Below, piece by piece: positions 26,408 through 34,689 of a DNA stretch of 64,000 nt. The stretch is taken from positions 155,051-219,050 of the forward strand of contig PLLP01000023.1 of assembly GCA_003141315.1 (NCBI GenBank). The letters run 5' to 3'. Position 1 is the stretch's first letter. Each line of letters starts with the position of its first letter. The stretch is from Phycisphaerales bacterium (GTDB taxonomy: Bacteria; Planctomycetota; Phycisphaerae; Sedimentisphaerales; Anaerobacaceae). The notes beneath the pieces are model-generated. The model saw only the letters and a program-made list of their open reading frames with translations. It searched no databases and was not told the DNA's origin. A program made the position numbers and the translations under genes.

Positions 26408-28079
26408 TTCCGCTGGGACGCTTGAAGAGACTGGCAACGGCTCCCGCTGCGAGCAACACAAAACCAAGTATTACCAGACGCCAATAGGCAAGATACTTTG
26501 CCATCACATATAACTTGACTAAAAACGGTGCAAACAGAATTGCCATAACCAGGATGTTTTTTCTGATAAACCACAGTAGACCAATAAGACATCCAGTTGC
26601 AGGCAACACGATTATGTAGAGCCAATGAATGTATTCGGGCAGCAAGTCATAAATAAAAACAGCCAGACAAAGAGCCCCGACAACCTGAAAGGCTTTATGC
26701 AATTTTTGACCAAACAGGAGGTAAAAGATAATGCAGCCAATGCCGAAAACACCGGCAATAGTTCCAGGCTCTGTCAGGTTCAAGTTCTTTACAAAAACTG
26801 AAAAAGAATCCGACTGGGCCAATCCAATACATAGAACGGCAATTCCTGCAAGATAGCTGAACTGGTTGCGAATGATAATTCCATAGATGATAAGTGAAAC
26901 CACAAGCGTAAAAAAGCAAGCGTGAATATTCAAATCGTGCGGATGCTGCGGGGAAAATCCGACTGTAAGAATTATACCAAGCCCATATAAAAACACCGAC
27001 ACAAACAGTCGATACCACCGGTGATAAATGGCAACGGCAGCTATTGCCGCTCCGGATAGCGCAAAAAACACAGGTGGATAGCACACCAGCCCAAAGCCAA
27101 GCCGGTCGGATGCGACGACCGTTTTTTCACTTATAGCCAACAACATAGCGGCAAGCGGCACAAATGATATTAAAATATCTATATATTTGAACCGCCTGCC
27201 AAGATGACGAAATATCTCAAGTGCTATTAGAGTAACCAGGGCAATCAAAGGAACGTAATCCCCAAATACGCGTTCAAGTGCAAACATATACGACATAGAA
27301 TATTGATGCACACCTGACGCGACAAGCAAGATTGTCGAAAAAACATACACCATAACAGGACTCTGGAGAAAGACCCGGTTAGTTTGTCCTGCCTGCTGCT
27401 CTTTTTCTCTCATTGCCTCTATGAGCACAATACTGCCGGCAATCAGCATAATCACCCAAATAAACATCCATAGTTCTCTGTGGGCCAAATCCTGTGATGG
27501 ACTGGTTGACACCAATCGAGCCATAATGGCAGGCCCCAAGTAGTTACATGCCATAAGAACCATCAGACCCAATATGGAAAGTGTTCTAAAGGGGATGCGG
27601 ATAAAGCGCTTCATGGAATAGAATTTCCCGAAGGCTATCGCAATTCCAAAAAGCCCCACAAACAGACTGGCAGTAATACCTTTATCTGCTGCCGACCCCA
27701 GCGCAATACTGGTTCCGACAAGAAATAAAGCTATCAAAACCACAAGAGACACTGCATCATCAACTATCTTCTTCGACACTATCAGAATCAGAACGCCAAG
27801 CAGCGATATTTCATATATGTGAAGTGTAAAAATACAAATCAGTGCATCTTTAATAGTATCGCTGCCTGACAGTATCGGCCCCATAACCTTGACAATACCG
27901 CAAGCAACAAAGACAGCGCTTAAACAATACAGCAAACTTCCACCAGTCAGATGGTAAAACTCTTTCCATGAATTCGGGTCAAAGATGTCACCTTTGGCTG
28001 CCGTTTTGGTCCTTTGCGGCTGCAGCAGTTCAAGTGGAGACCCACTCCCGTTTTCGTTTTTCGTATCAGGAAAATCCAT
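26370..28079 (-). CDS. Polytopic membrane protein of unknown family
   Basis: The 569 residues include a short polar N-terminus (about 1-45) and then about 14-16 hydrophobic helices to the end. No catalytic or transport motif is recognised, so function is not assigned. The final residues SDQPAPPAENQ and the stop codon are identical, base for base over 38 nt, to the 3' end of rplI at 29243. The true C-terminus of the ancestral protein has therefore been replaced or extended by a copy of the ribosomal-protein tail. It lies downstream of the prepilin-like gene on the same strand with a 73-base gap and may form a two-gene unit with it. Confidence 0.7.
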   Translation of the reverse strand: MDFPDTKNENGSGSPLELLQPQRTKTAAKGDIFDPNSWKEFYHLTGGSLLYCLSAVFVACGIVKVMGPILSGSDTIKDALICIFTLHIYEISLLGVLILIVSKKIVDDAVSLVVLIALFLVGTSIALGSAADKGITASLFVGLFGIAIAFGKFYSMKRFIRIPFRTLSILGLMVLMACNYLGPAIMARLVSTSPSQDLAHRELWMFIWVIMLIAGSIVLIEAMREKEQQAGQTNRVFLQSPVMVYVFSTILLVASGVHQYSMSYMFALERVFGDYVPLIALVTLIALEIFRHLGRRFKYIDILISFVPLAAMLLAISEKTVVASDRLGFGLVCYPPVFFALSGAAIAAVAIYHRWYRLFVSVFLYGLGIILTVGFSPQHPHDLNIHACFFTLVVSLIIYGIIIRNQFSYLAGIAVLCIGLAQSDSFSVFVKNLNLTEPGTIAGVFGIGCIIFYLLFGQKLHKAFQVVGALCLAVFIYDLLPEYIHWLYIIVLPATGCLIGLLWFIRKNILVMAILFAPFLVKLYVMAKYLAYWRLVILGFVLLAAGAVASLFKRPSGKSDQPAPPAENQ

Positions 28080-28152
28080 AACTATACCTCCATCTTCCTT
28101 TATTTTTATATTTCAGCCAGTCTGAGTTTATTATTATCCGCTAACACGCCCG

Positions 28153-29052
28153 TCATTGAGCATCCCACCCACCCGGAGGGGGCAACTTGCTGGCCCACGC
28201 CCAGGACAGATTGCCGGCAGGACCGAGGCGGCTTTTGCCGCCGTGCATAGTCTTTCTCAGCTGGTCTTCTACACTAATAAGTTCTACATGACCATCGACG
28301 AATAACACATTGCTATATCCGCGATTAAGATCTCCCCCTGGGGCCCCATGATATGTAGCGAAGCAGTTGATAGCATTCGGAGTAGGGCTTATCAGCAGAA
28401 CCGTATCGTCGAGGGCTTTGGTACTCAAAGGGGCGGACAACCATGTGGCAGGTAAGGCAGAATGGTCTGGCCTGAGGCTCCAGGAATTCTCTTCTGCAAA
28501 GAAAAATACCCTGCCCGGGTCTCTAACTTCAGATTGCTTCCTTACTCCGCCATTTTCTTCAGCGCCAAGGTATCCATTCATAGTGTAATTGTATTGTGGT
28601 TCAATATCTATGTTGCGTTTATGTCCCGGGTTTTCACAAACTCTGGATTCAGTGAGGTCGCGAAAAATCGGACAAGGACGAATACTCCTCTTGTCAAAGT
28701 AAGTCCACATCTTCCCCCTGTATTCCGGAGATTTATTCATTATTTCGCCGGTTTGATTCATGGCCATATCGTGCCATCGGCAGCCTATTGGATGAGACTC
28801 GGTATTTGATTTCGTTGTATAGAGCCATTCACCTGCTTTGGGGAAAAACTCGTCATTATCATTTAAGTATTGTTGTCCTAAGATGCCGTACGTCTGCAAG
28901 TAGGACCCACAGATTGCCCCTGAAGACATTGTTCGTACCCTACTCAAGGCCGGCATTAGCAAGGCAAACAACAGGAAAATGACAATAATCACGCACAATA
29001 ATTCCCAAATAGTAAATGCCCGCTTGGTATTCATGGTTATGTTATTATTCAT
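28153..29052 (-). CDS. Prepilin-like secreted protein (planctomycete pseudopilin type)
   Basis: A 299-residue protein with a type IV prepilin-like leader: KRAFTIWELLCVIIVIFLLFALLMPAL at about 9-35, where the -1 residue is Ala instead of Gly and Glu+5 is kept. A large extracytoplasmic part follows, ending near a conserved-looking SNVLFVDGHVELIS block that is typical of the many DUF1559-like pseudopilins of planctomycetes. These are thought to be exported by a type II secretion or pilus-like machine. A GspF/PilC-like gene is at 50.2 kb. It precedes the membrane-protein gene and both sit between the 38-bp direct repeats. No clear Shine-Dalgarno; Met7 is an alternative start. Confidence 0.75.
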   Translation of the reverse strand: MNNNITMNTKRAFTIWELLCVIIVIFLLFALLMPALSRVRTMSSGAICGSYLQTYGILGQQYLNDNDEFFPKAGEWLYTTKSNTESHPIGCRWHDMAMNQTGEIMNKSPEYRGKMWTYFDKRSIRPCPIFRDLTESRVCENPGHKRNIDIEPQYNYTMNGYLGAEENGGVRKQSEVRDPGRVFFFAEENSWSLRPDHSALPATWLSAPLSTKALDDTVLLISPTPNAINCFATYHGAPGGDLNRGYSNVLFVDGHVELISVEDQLRKTMHGGKSRLGPAGNLSWAWASKLPPPGGWDAQ

Positions 29053-29242
29053 AACTTCGATAAGGGTGCTATGAGTATCTGAAATTTCTATTCTCTGGCA
29101 CTATACTCAAAAATATATCGAATCCTGATACCAATCAAACTTTATTCAATGGTGTCTTCTGACGCATAAAGTATTTTCTCAATGCGTCCTTGTTCCTATC
29201 TTCTCTCGCAATTTATCCGGGCTTCATTTCAGCCTTTTGTTA

Positions 29243-29280
29243 TTATTGATTTTCTGCGGGAGGGGCCGGCTGGTCCGACT
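29243..29280. repeat. 38-bp direct repeat, copy B (end of rplI)
   Basis: The presumed parental copy, because it is part of a conserved ribosomal gene. Identity to 26370-26407 starts exactly at the stop codon and ends within the codon before Ser of SDQPAPP. Confidence 0.95.
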
Positions 29281-29746
29281 GCTGCGGCTGTTCGGCGGGC
29301 AGGCCTTCGGCAACAACGGTGACCGTCACAACGGTCGACAGGTCATCGGCAAATCTTAACGTCACCTCGTGCGAGCCGACAGTCTTGATATGCTCTTTGA
29401 GACTGACGATTTCCTCGGTGACATCGAGACCCTGAGCCTGCAGATTGGCGACGATTTCCTTCGGGCTGACGGAGCCGAAAAGGACGCCCTGCTCGTTTGC
29501 CTTCGATGAGATGACGGCCTCGGCGCCTTTGACGGCAACGGCAGCAGCCTCGAGACGCCTGCGTTCTTTGAGACGCCCTTCCGAACGTTTTGCCTTCTCC
29601 TGTGCCATAGTGCGGAGTATCTGCTCATCGGGCAGAATCGCTAATCTCTGCGGAAGCAGGAAGTTCCTTGCAAAACCTTCCGCAACTTCGACAACATCGC
29701 CGTAGTAACCGATTTTTTTAACGTCTTCACAAAGTAGGACCTTCAT
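29243..29746 (-). CDS. rplI: Ribosomal protein bL9
   Basis: This large-subunit protein has the classical N-terminal domain MKVLLCEDVKKIGYYGDVVEVAEGFARNFLLP, a long connecting helix and a C-terminal domain (about 80-150). The 167 residues exceed the usual 148 by a Pro/Gln/Ala-rich tail (GLPAEQPQQSDQPAPPAENQ). The last 38 bases, including the stop, are duplicated exactly at the end of the membrane-protein gene 2.9 kb downstream. It is the last gene of the rpsF-ssb-rpsR-rplI run. AAGGAGAG precedes ATG 29746. Confidence 0.97.
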   Translation of the reverse strand: MKVLLCEDVKKIGYYGDVVEVAEGFARNFLLPQRLAILPDEQILRTMAQEKAKRSEGRLKERRRLEAAAVAVKGAEAVISSKANEQGVLFGSVSPKEIVANLQAQGLDVTEEIVSLKEHIKTVGSHEVTLRFADDLSTVVTVTVVAEGLPAEQPQQSDQPAPPAENQ

Positions 29747-29853
29747 CCTTATACTCTCCTTTTTGTATATTCGTTATTCAATCATTTTTTTCTGGTTCGA
29801 TCCGCACGGCACCTAATGTATCTGGACTTCTCAGTGCCGCACAAGCTCACTAA

Positions 29854-30117
29854 TTATGTCGTGAACGGCAGCAGAGCGATAAAGCGGGCTCTTTTAACCG
29901 CTCTTTTGACTTTCCTCTGGCAGCCTGCACAATTTCCGCTGCGTTTGCGGGAATAGATTTTGCCGCGATTGGTGAGCAGCCTTTTAAGCGTTTCGACATC
30001 TTTGTAGTCGATGAATTTGTCGCCTCGCCTGCAGAAGCGGCACTGCGTCCTCTCGCGAACGCTGGTCAGGGTTGTCTTATTTCTGTTATCATTTCTCTGG
30101 TCATTTCTCTGATACAT
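29854..30117 (-). CDS. rpsR: Ribosomal protein bS18
   Basis: This small-subunit protein of about 87 residues keeps the block YKDVETLKRLLTNRGKIYSRKRSG and ends in ARFIALLPF. It retains two Cys pairs (CRFC and CAGC), the zinc-binding C+ form of S18. The start at 30117 is taken because AAGGA lies just before it; a GTG at 30135 would place the Shine-Dalgarno inside the gene. It sits between ssb and rplI. Confidence 0.96.
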   Translation of the reverse strand: MYQRNDQRNDNRNKTTLTSVRERTQCRFCRRGDKFIDYKDVETLKRLLTNRGKIYSRKRSGNCAGCQRKVKRAVKRARFIALLPFTT

Positions 30118-30178
30118 TTTTGTTCCTTTAATCACTTTTTTATCAAAACAATCTGAACATTAACTTTTTTTATTAACC

Positions 30179-30610
30179 TCAAAACGGTATATCATCGTCG
30201 CCCTTCTGCGGGATAGAGCTGTTTTCCTCTTCAGTCGCCGGCGAATCCATTTGAGCGGCTGGAGATGAGGCCTGGCCCGAACCGCCGCCGATAAATCTGA
30301 AGTTTTCGACGGTGACCCTGTGCTTGCTGTGTTTCTGGCCGTCTTTACCCGTCCATGTATCGAAGGTGAGCCTGCCCTCGACGAAAAGCGGCGAGCCTTT
30401 TTTCATATACTTATTAACATTTTCCGCCATTCTGCCGAAAGCCCTGCAGTCAACAAAGCAGGTTTCTTCCTTTTGAGCGCCGTCCTTACTCGTCCATTTC
30501 CGGTTAGTCGCCAGACCGAAATCGACAACCGCGGTGTTAGACGGGGTGTAGGAAAGCTGCGGGTCGCGGGTAAGGTTGCCCATTAAGAGAACTTTATTGA
30601 AACTGCTCAT
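30179..30610 (-). CDS. ssb: Single-stranded DNA-binding protein SSB
   Basis: An OB-fold protein of 143 residues (FNKVLLMGNLTRDPQLSYTPSNTAVVDFGLATNR at the N-terminus) that coats single-stranded DNA in replication and repair. It has a flexible Gly/Ser/Gln linker and the acidic C-terminal tip DDDIPF that recruits partner proteins. GAGG lies eight bases ahead of ATG 30610. Its position between rpsF and rpsR is the common bacterial order. Confidence 0.97.
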   Translation of the reverse strand: MSSFNKVLLMGNLTRDPQLSYTPSNTAVVDFGLATNRKWTSKDGAQKEETCFVDCRAFGRMAENVNKYMKKGSPLFVEGRLTFDTWTGKDGQKHSKHRVTVENFRFIGGGSGQASSPAAQMDSPATEEENSSIPQKGDDDIPF

Positions 30611-30713
30611 AATCTGTTCCTCGTTAAACTATCCATTCTTCGCTTACCACTCTTTTTTTTCAACGCACATCTGTTTTAGAATACGGTTTCCATATCCTAT
30701 ATTCCACATCCGT

Positions 30714-31205
30714 CTATAAAGAGGCATCCGGTTCGGGACTGTCTTCGATTTTTTTTACCTCGATGTCAGCCGCATTTCGCCGGGGAGCTTCCTCTGCAGC
30801 CAAATTATCAGGCCTTGATGACCGTTCCGGCTCCGCCTGGCCGACTGTGCCTTCTCTTTGGGCTATCATCAGAGGAGTTTCCTTTTCCATATCTTCTTTG
30901 GTAAGATGCTCTCCCCTCAAAATCAGCACCCGCATTATTCTTTCTGAAAGCCGGATGTCTCTTTCAATCTGCGAGATTTTCAAGGTCGGGGCGGTAAAGT
31001 AGCAGAGGATATAAGTTCCCCTGGACTTTTTGTCGATGTCGTAGGTGAGTTTTCTCTCATCCCATTTCCGGATGGAGATGATTTGCGCCTCGGCCTTTTC
31101 GAGAATAGACTTGATGAAAGAGTTAATACCTTCCCAGTCTGAAGCGGCCACTGCCGAATCGACGAGAAACATTGCCTCATAAACATTTTTTGCGACTGTT
31201 TTCAA
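30714..31205 (-). CDS. rpsF: Ribosomal protein bS6
   Basis: This small-subunit protein pairs with S18. The first 95 residues are the S6 fold (YEAMFLVDSAVA ... ERDIRLSERIMRVLILRG). A charged extension of about 60 residues follows, rich in Glu, Arg and Pro, making the protein 163 long against about 100-135 in most bacteria. The start is TTG 31205 with a perfect AGGAGG eight bases away. It heads the rpsF-ssb-rpsR-rplI block. Confidence 0.96.
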   Translation of the reverse strand: MKTVAKNVYEAMFLVDSAVAASDWEGINSFIKSILEKAEAQIISIRKWDERKLTYDIDKKSRGTYILCYFTAPTLKISQIERDIRLSERIMRVLILRGEHLTKEDMEKETPLMIAQREGTVGQAEPERSSRPDNLAAEEAPRRNAADIEVKKIEDSPEPDASL

Positions 31206-31250
31206 TTCAGATACCTCCTGAAATTTTAGGAAAAATATTTTTTCATATAT

Positions 31251-31820
31251 TTAAAGAGCATTAAATTTGTTCATAGTTTTATCGACGCCGGATTCAAGCC
31301 AGCAGAGTGCGGCATCCCTGGCGTTTTCAATCGCCTTTTCGACGAGCGGCTTCTGTTCCTCGTCGGGCGGGCTTAAAACATAATCATAAGCGTCAATCCG
31401 CTGATTCTGCCCGATACCAATCCTGATACGGCAAAAATCTTCCGTTCCGAGTTTTTCGATAATGTCGGCAAGGCCGTTATGCCCGCCGGCAGAACCCGAA
31501 GCCCTTATCCGGATTTTTCCCGGTTCGACCCACAGGTCATCACAAACAACCAGCAGGTCTGCCGGGGTAAGCTTATAAAAACCCATCGCCGTCGCAACGG
31601 CCTCACCTGAACGATTCATATAAAGCTGGGGCTTTAACAGATAAACCGTTTTGACGCCAAACTGAGCGACGCCGAACTTTGAGTCGAACTTTTTTTTGTT
31701 AAAATCTGTTTTCAAAGAGCCTGCCAGCAAATCAATCGCTTTGAAGCCGACATTGTGCCTTGTATCAACATATTCAGCACCGGGGTTACCGAGGCCGACG
31801 AGCATTTTCGTATCAGCCAT
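31251..31820 (-). CDS. pth: Peptidyl-tRNA hydrolase
   Basis: This enzyme releases tRNA from prematurely terminated peptidyl-tRNA. The 189 residues include LVGLGNPGAEYVDTRHNVGF with the catalytic His, MNRSGEAV with the substrate-binding Asn, and CDDLWVEPGKIRIRASGSAGGHNGL. ATG 31820 begins the fold and lies 16 bases after the rplY stop; the longer open frame to 31919 overlaps rplY in another frame and is discarded. It is followed by rpsF. Confidence 0.96.
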   Translation of the reverse strand: MADTKMLVGLGNPGAEYVDTRHNVGFKAIDLLAGSLKTDFNKKKFDSKFGVAQFGVKTVYLLKPQLYMNRSGEAVATAMGFYKLTPADLLVVCDDLWVEPGKIRIRASGSAGGHNGLADIIEKLGTEDFCRIRIGIGQNQRIDAYDYVLSPPDEEQKPLVEKAIENARDAALCWLESGVDKTMNKFNAL

Positions 31821-31836
31821 AATGAAAGAATCCGGC

Positions 31837-32538
31837 TTATTCTTTTTCCTTCGACTTTTCCTTGGACTTTTCCTTTGCTTCCGGCTTCGCCTCAGCCTGT
31901 GCCTCTTCGCCCTCTTCAATCTTCTTGCCCTTGATGATTACTTCAGGACTAAGCGGCTCTGCCTGTGCTACCTGCTCTTCTGTCTTTGCTTCTTCAACGG
32001 TGGTGCAGGAAACAATGAGAGTTTCGGGGTCGCTCTTGAGCTTTGCGCCTTCAGGAAGCTGAATATCTTTCGCAAAGATATGACTGCCGACCTCGAGGTC
32101 TTTGATATTGATGGTAATTTTTTCCGGAATCTCTGTGACCCTGCACTCGACTTCGAGAGCGGAGGTGTTGGCAACGGTGACGCCGCCTTCGGCTGCGCCT
32201 TTCGCGGTCCCTTTAATCTCAATCGGGATTGTGACGGTGACCACGTCGGTAATGCTCACCCTCATCAGGTCGGCGTGAATGATAGACTTTCCGAGATGGT
32301 CATACTGAAGGTCTTTTATGATGATGCTCTCGTTCTTTTTGCCAATCTTCAGCTCCATCAGTCTCCCGCCGTGATGAATCGCCTCGCTAAAATCGTGGGC
32401 ATTGAGCGTTATGGCAACAGGGTCTTTCTTGTGGCCATAAATAATCGCCGGTATCAGCCCCTGCTCTCGCAGCACCCTTGCGGAAGCGGTACCTTTCTGG
32501 TCTCTGGTTTCTGCATTAAGTGTCGTTTTTTGTTCCAT
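31837..32538 (-). CDS. rplY: Ribosomal protein bL25 / general stress protein Ctc
   Basis: This 5S-rRNA-binding protein of the long TL5/Ctc type has an N-terminal L25 domain (about 1-92, from LNAETRDQKGTASARVLREQG) and a C-terminal beta domain (about 95-185). A highly charged tail of alternating Lys/Glu/Ala residues (about 195-233) is low-complexity. AGAGGA precedes ATG 32538. It lies between prs and pth, the usual prs-ctc-pth order. Confidence 0.96.
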   Translation of the reverse strand: MEQKTTLNAETRDQKGTASARVLREQGLIPAIIYGHKKDPVAITLNAHDFSEAIHHGGRLMELKIGKKNESIIIKDLQYDHLGKSIIHADLMRVSITDVVTVTIPIEIKGTAKGAAEGGVTVANTSALEVECRVTEIPEKITINIKDLEVGSHIFAKDIQLPEGAKLKSDPETLIVSCTTVEEAKTEEQVAQAEPLSPEVIIKGKKIEEGEEAQAEAKPEAKEKSKEKSKEKE

Positions 32539-32565
32539 AAAATCCTCTTAAAAAAGTAAAGTTAA

Positions 32566-33519
32566 TTAATGGTCAATAAAAAGGCTACTGACAGACTGGT
32601 CTCTGTGGATGCGTTTTATGGCCTCACCCAGCATATTAGAGACGCTAAGCACCTTTAATTTGGCGATTTTTTTGCTCTGGGAATTCAAGGGTATTGTGTC
32701 CGTGACGACAATTTCATCTATCTTTGCCTGCGAAAGCTTTTCAGGGGCATCGCCTGCAAAAACGCCGTGCGTGGCGCCGACATAAATTTTGAGAGCGCCC
32801 CGCTGCTTGAGAAGTTCCGTCGCGCTGCAGATTGTGCCGCCTGTCGCAATGATATCGTCACACATCAGGATATTTTTGCCCTCGACCTCGCCGATGATTT
32901 CCTGCGCCCTTACTTCGCTTCCCGATAATCTTCTTTTGAAAATTATGGCGAGTTCGCCGCCGAGCCTGGATGCATATTTTGCGGCCATTTTGATACTTCC
33001 GACATCAGGCGCCACTACCGTCATATTGCTTATTTTTTTGTCGTGGAAGTATTTACTGAGGACAAGCTCACCCATCAGGTGGTCAACCGGAATATCGAAG
33101 AAACCCTGAAGCTGATGAGCATGGAGGTCGATGGTAAGGACTCTGTCGGCGCCGGCGGTTGTAATGAGATTCGCGACGAGCTTTGCGGTGATAGGCACGC
33201 GGCCTTCATCTTTCCTGTCCTGGCGGGCGTAGCCGAAATAGGGGACGACGGCGGTAATCCGCCTTGCGCTTGCGCGGCGGAGACAATCGAGATAAATCAG
33301 TAATTCGACAAGATTTTCATCGCCCGGGTTGCAGGTGGACTGGACAACATAACAATCCCTGCCCCTTACATCGTCTTCGATACGGACAGACTTCTCACCA
33401 TCCGGAAAGCGGCTGATTTCCGAACCGCCGAGCGGCACCCCAAGATAGTCGCAGACCGCTGTCGCCAGCCCGATATTACTGGAGCCTGAAAATACTTTCA
33501 AATTATCATTGAGAAACAT
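32566..33519 (-). CDS. prs: Ribose-phosphate pyrophosphokinase (PRPP synthetase)
   Basis: This enzyme makes 5-phosphoribosyl-1-diphosphate from ribose 5-phosphate and ATP for nucleotide, histidine and tryptophan synthesis. Key blocks: FPDGEKSVRIEDDVRGRD, the flexible loop region YFGYARQDRK, TIDLHAHQLQGFF, and the PRPP-binding loop CDDIIATGGT. The start at 33519 (MFLNDNLKVFSG) has AGGA eight bases upstream; ATG 33528 leaves no room for a ribosome-binding site. About 317 residues, normal length. Confidence 0.96.
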   Translation of the reverse strand: MFLNDNLKVFSGSSNIGLATAVCDYLGVPLGGSEISRFPDGEKSVRIEDDVRGRDCYVVQSTCNPGDENLVELLIYLDCLRRASARRITAVVPYFGYARQDRKDEGRVPITAKLVANLITTAGADRVLTIDLHAHQLQGFFDIPVDHLMGELVLSKYFHDKKISNMTVVAPDVGSIKMAAKYASRLGGELAIIFKRRLSGSEVRAQEIIGEVEGKNILMCDDIIATGGTICSATELLKQRGALKIYVGATHGVFAGDAPEKLSQAKIDEIVVTDTIPLNSQSKKIAKLKVLSVSNMLGEAIKRIHRDQSVSSLFIDH

Positions 33520-33563
33520 TCGGTCCATCCTTTTTCCAAATTCCTCATTTTACAACTTCTATC

Positions 33564-34346
33564 CTATAATTCTTTCCTGCTTCCTGCACAGGAACATCCT
33601 ATTCTTTTGCTCATAATCCCGTTCAATTTATCAAGCTCCTCTTTCGTATTGACGCTCATTGCCTCTTCTGGTCTAACAGCCGCCACGACCGCTACCTTAC
33701 AGCCTTTCTGGAGCATAATCCCGAAGACATCAGTAATGTAATATTCCTTCTGAATATTGTTATTGTTCACCTGGCCGAGCGTTTCAAAGAGCTTTCGGTT
33801 ATCGAACAGGTAATAGCTTGGATTAACCTCTTTAATTTTCAATTGCTCGGCTGTGCAGTCTTTGTGTTCGACAATTCCCTTGAGACTGCCGCTGCCGTCC
33901 CTGATAATTCTGCCGTAACCGGTCGGGTCATCGAGAATAGCCGTTGCCAGGGTCGCAGTGGTCTGCCCGTTATGATTCTGCAAAAGTTCATTCAGCACTT
34001 CCGGCCTAAGGAGGGGGCCGTCGCCGCAGAGGACAAAAGTCTTTCCGGCAAAACTCTTAAGCAGCTCTTTGCAGCAAAGGACCGCGTGGCCTGTGCCTCG
34101 CTGCTCGCTCTGGAGAATCCAGGTGACATCGCTCGCATCTGCGAAACGTTTTTTCACAAGCTCTGCGCCAAAACCGATAACGACATAGATTTTGCTGATA
34201 CCGACCGCCCTGCATGTGTCGAGGACGTAGGCAAGCATAGGCCTGCCGCAGACCTCCTGCAGCACTTTCGGAGTGCCCGTATTCATCCGCTTGCTCACGC
34301 CGGCGGCCAGAATTATCGCAACGGTATCTTTTAGTTTCTTTTCCAC
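33564..34346 (-). CDS. GlmU-type N-acetylglucosamine-1-phosphate uridylyltransferase domain, stand-alone
   Basis: The nucleotidyltransferase fold covers the whole 260 residues: AIILAAGVSKRMNTGTPKVL (about 10-29), QSEQRGTGHAV, LCGDGPLLR and EVNPSYYLFD. These match the N-terminal pyrophosphorylase half of GlmU, which makes UDP-GlcNAc for peptidoglycan and surface glycans. The left-handed beta-helix acetyltransferase half (about 200 residues) is missing, so acetylation of GlcN-1-P would need another protein. The start is GTG 34346, which has no Shine-Dalgarno and directly abuts a heptad array. It heads the prs-rplY-pth run. Confidence 0.85.
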   Translation of the reverse strand: MEKKLKDTVAIILAAGVSKRMNTGTPKVLQEVCGRPMLAYVLDTCRAVGISKIYVVIGFGAELVKKRFADASDVTWILQSEQRGTGHAVLCCKELLKSFAGKTFVLCGDGPLLRPEVLNELLQNHNGQTTATLATAILDDPTGYGRIIRDGSGSLKGIVEHKDCTAEQLKIKEVNPSYYLFDNRKLFETLGQVNNNNIQKEYYITDVFGIMLQKGCKVAVVAAVRPEEAMSVNTKEELDKLNGIMSKRIGCSCAGSRKEL

Positions 34347-34381
34347 AGTTTTCAGTTTTTAACTTTAAGTTTTAAGTTTTC
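34347..34381. repeat. Heptad array, unit AGTTTTN (5 units)
   Basis: Units AGTTTTC, AGTTTTT, AACTTTA, AGTTTTA and AGTTTTC follow in register. The array occupies exactly the 35 bases upstream of the glmU-like GTG start and ends five bases from tRNA-Gln. Confidence 0.78.
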
Positions 34382-34385
34382 AAAG

Positions 34386-34457
34386 CTACCCGGCCAGGAC
34401 TCGAACCTGGAATAGGAGGACCAAAACCTCCTGTGTTGCCAATTACACCACCGGGTA
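34386..34457 (-). tRNA. tRNA-Gln (anticodon TTG)
   Basis: Perfect seven-base acceptor stem TACCCGG/CCGGGTA, anticodon stem GGAGG/CCTCC with loop TTTTGGT giving TTG, T arm CCAGG-TTCGAGT-CCTGG, discriminator G. CCA is not encoded. It lies just upstream of the glmU-like gene on the same strand. Confidence 0.94.
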
Positions 34458-34464
34458 ATCTTGT

Positions 34465-34492
34465 ATTGCGTATATCGTATTATGTATAGCGC
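34465..34492. repeat. Heptad array, unit ATNNCGT (4 units)
   Basis: Units ATTGCGT, ATATCGT, ATTATGT and ATAGCGC in register, directly behind the 5' end of tRNA-Gln. Confidence 0.68.
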
Positions 34493-34525
34493 AAAGCAAA
34501 AGCAAAGATAATCCCGTTTTTCAAA

Positions 34526-34553
34526 ACGCAATACACACGACGCACAACGAATT
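34526..34553. repeat. Heptad array, unit ACGNANN (4 units)
   Basis: Units ACGCAAT, ACACACG, ACGCACA and ACGAATT. In reverse complement it resembles the array at 34465-34492, so the two form an inverted pair. Confidence 0.55.
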
Positions 34554-34640
34554 TGTCACGGAGGCCTTTCAAAACCGGCCCGGCCAGGCTTCTGTCGGAG
34601 GCTTGAGTCAGCAAAGCCGTGAAACTACTGACCCCAAAAA

Positions 34641-34689
34641 AATTAAAAGTTCAAAAATTTTGCACTTTCAATTTTGCACTTTTAACTTC
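34641..34689. repeat. Heptad array, alternating GCACTTT / CAATTTT (7 units)
   Basis: The central units are GCACTTT, CAATTTT and GCACTTT, flanked by four more degenerate A/T-rich units in the same register. Confidence 0.7.

Noticed and set aside
31820..31919. Longer pth start with a basic N-terminal extension
   Set aside because: The extension is the rplY tail read in another frame; the family fold begins at the ATG 31820.
34558..34640. Possible c-di-GMP-I riboswitch because of the string GTCAGCAAAGCC
   Set aside because: The GAAA tetraloop stem and tetraloop receptor of the GEMM fold are missing, and the next gene on the plus strand is far away. Only a short hairpin remains.
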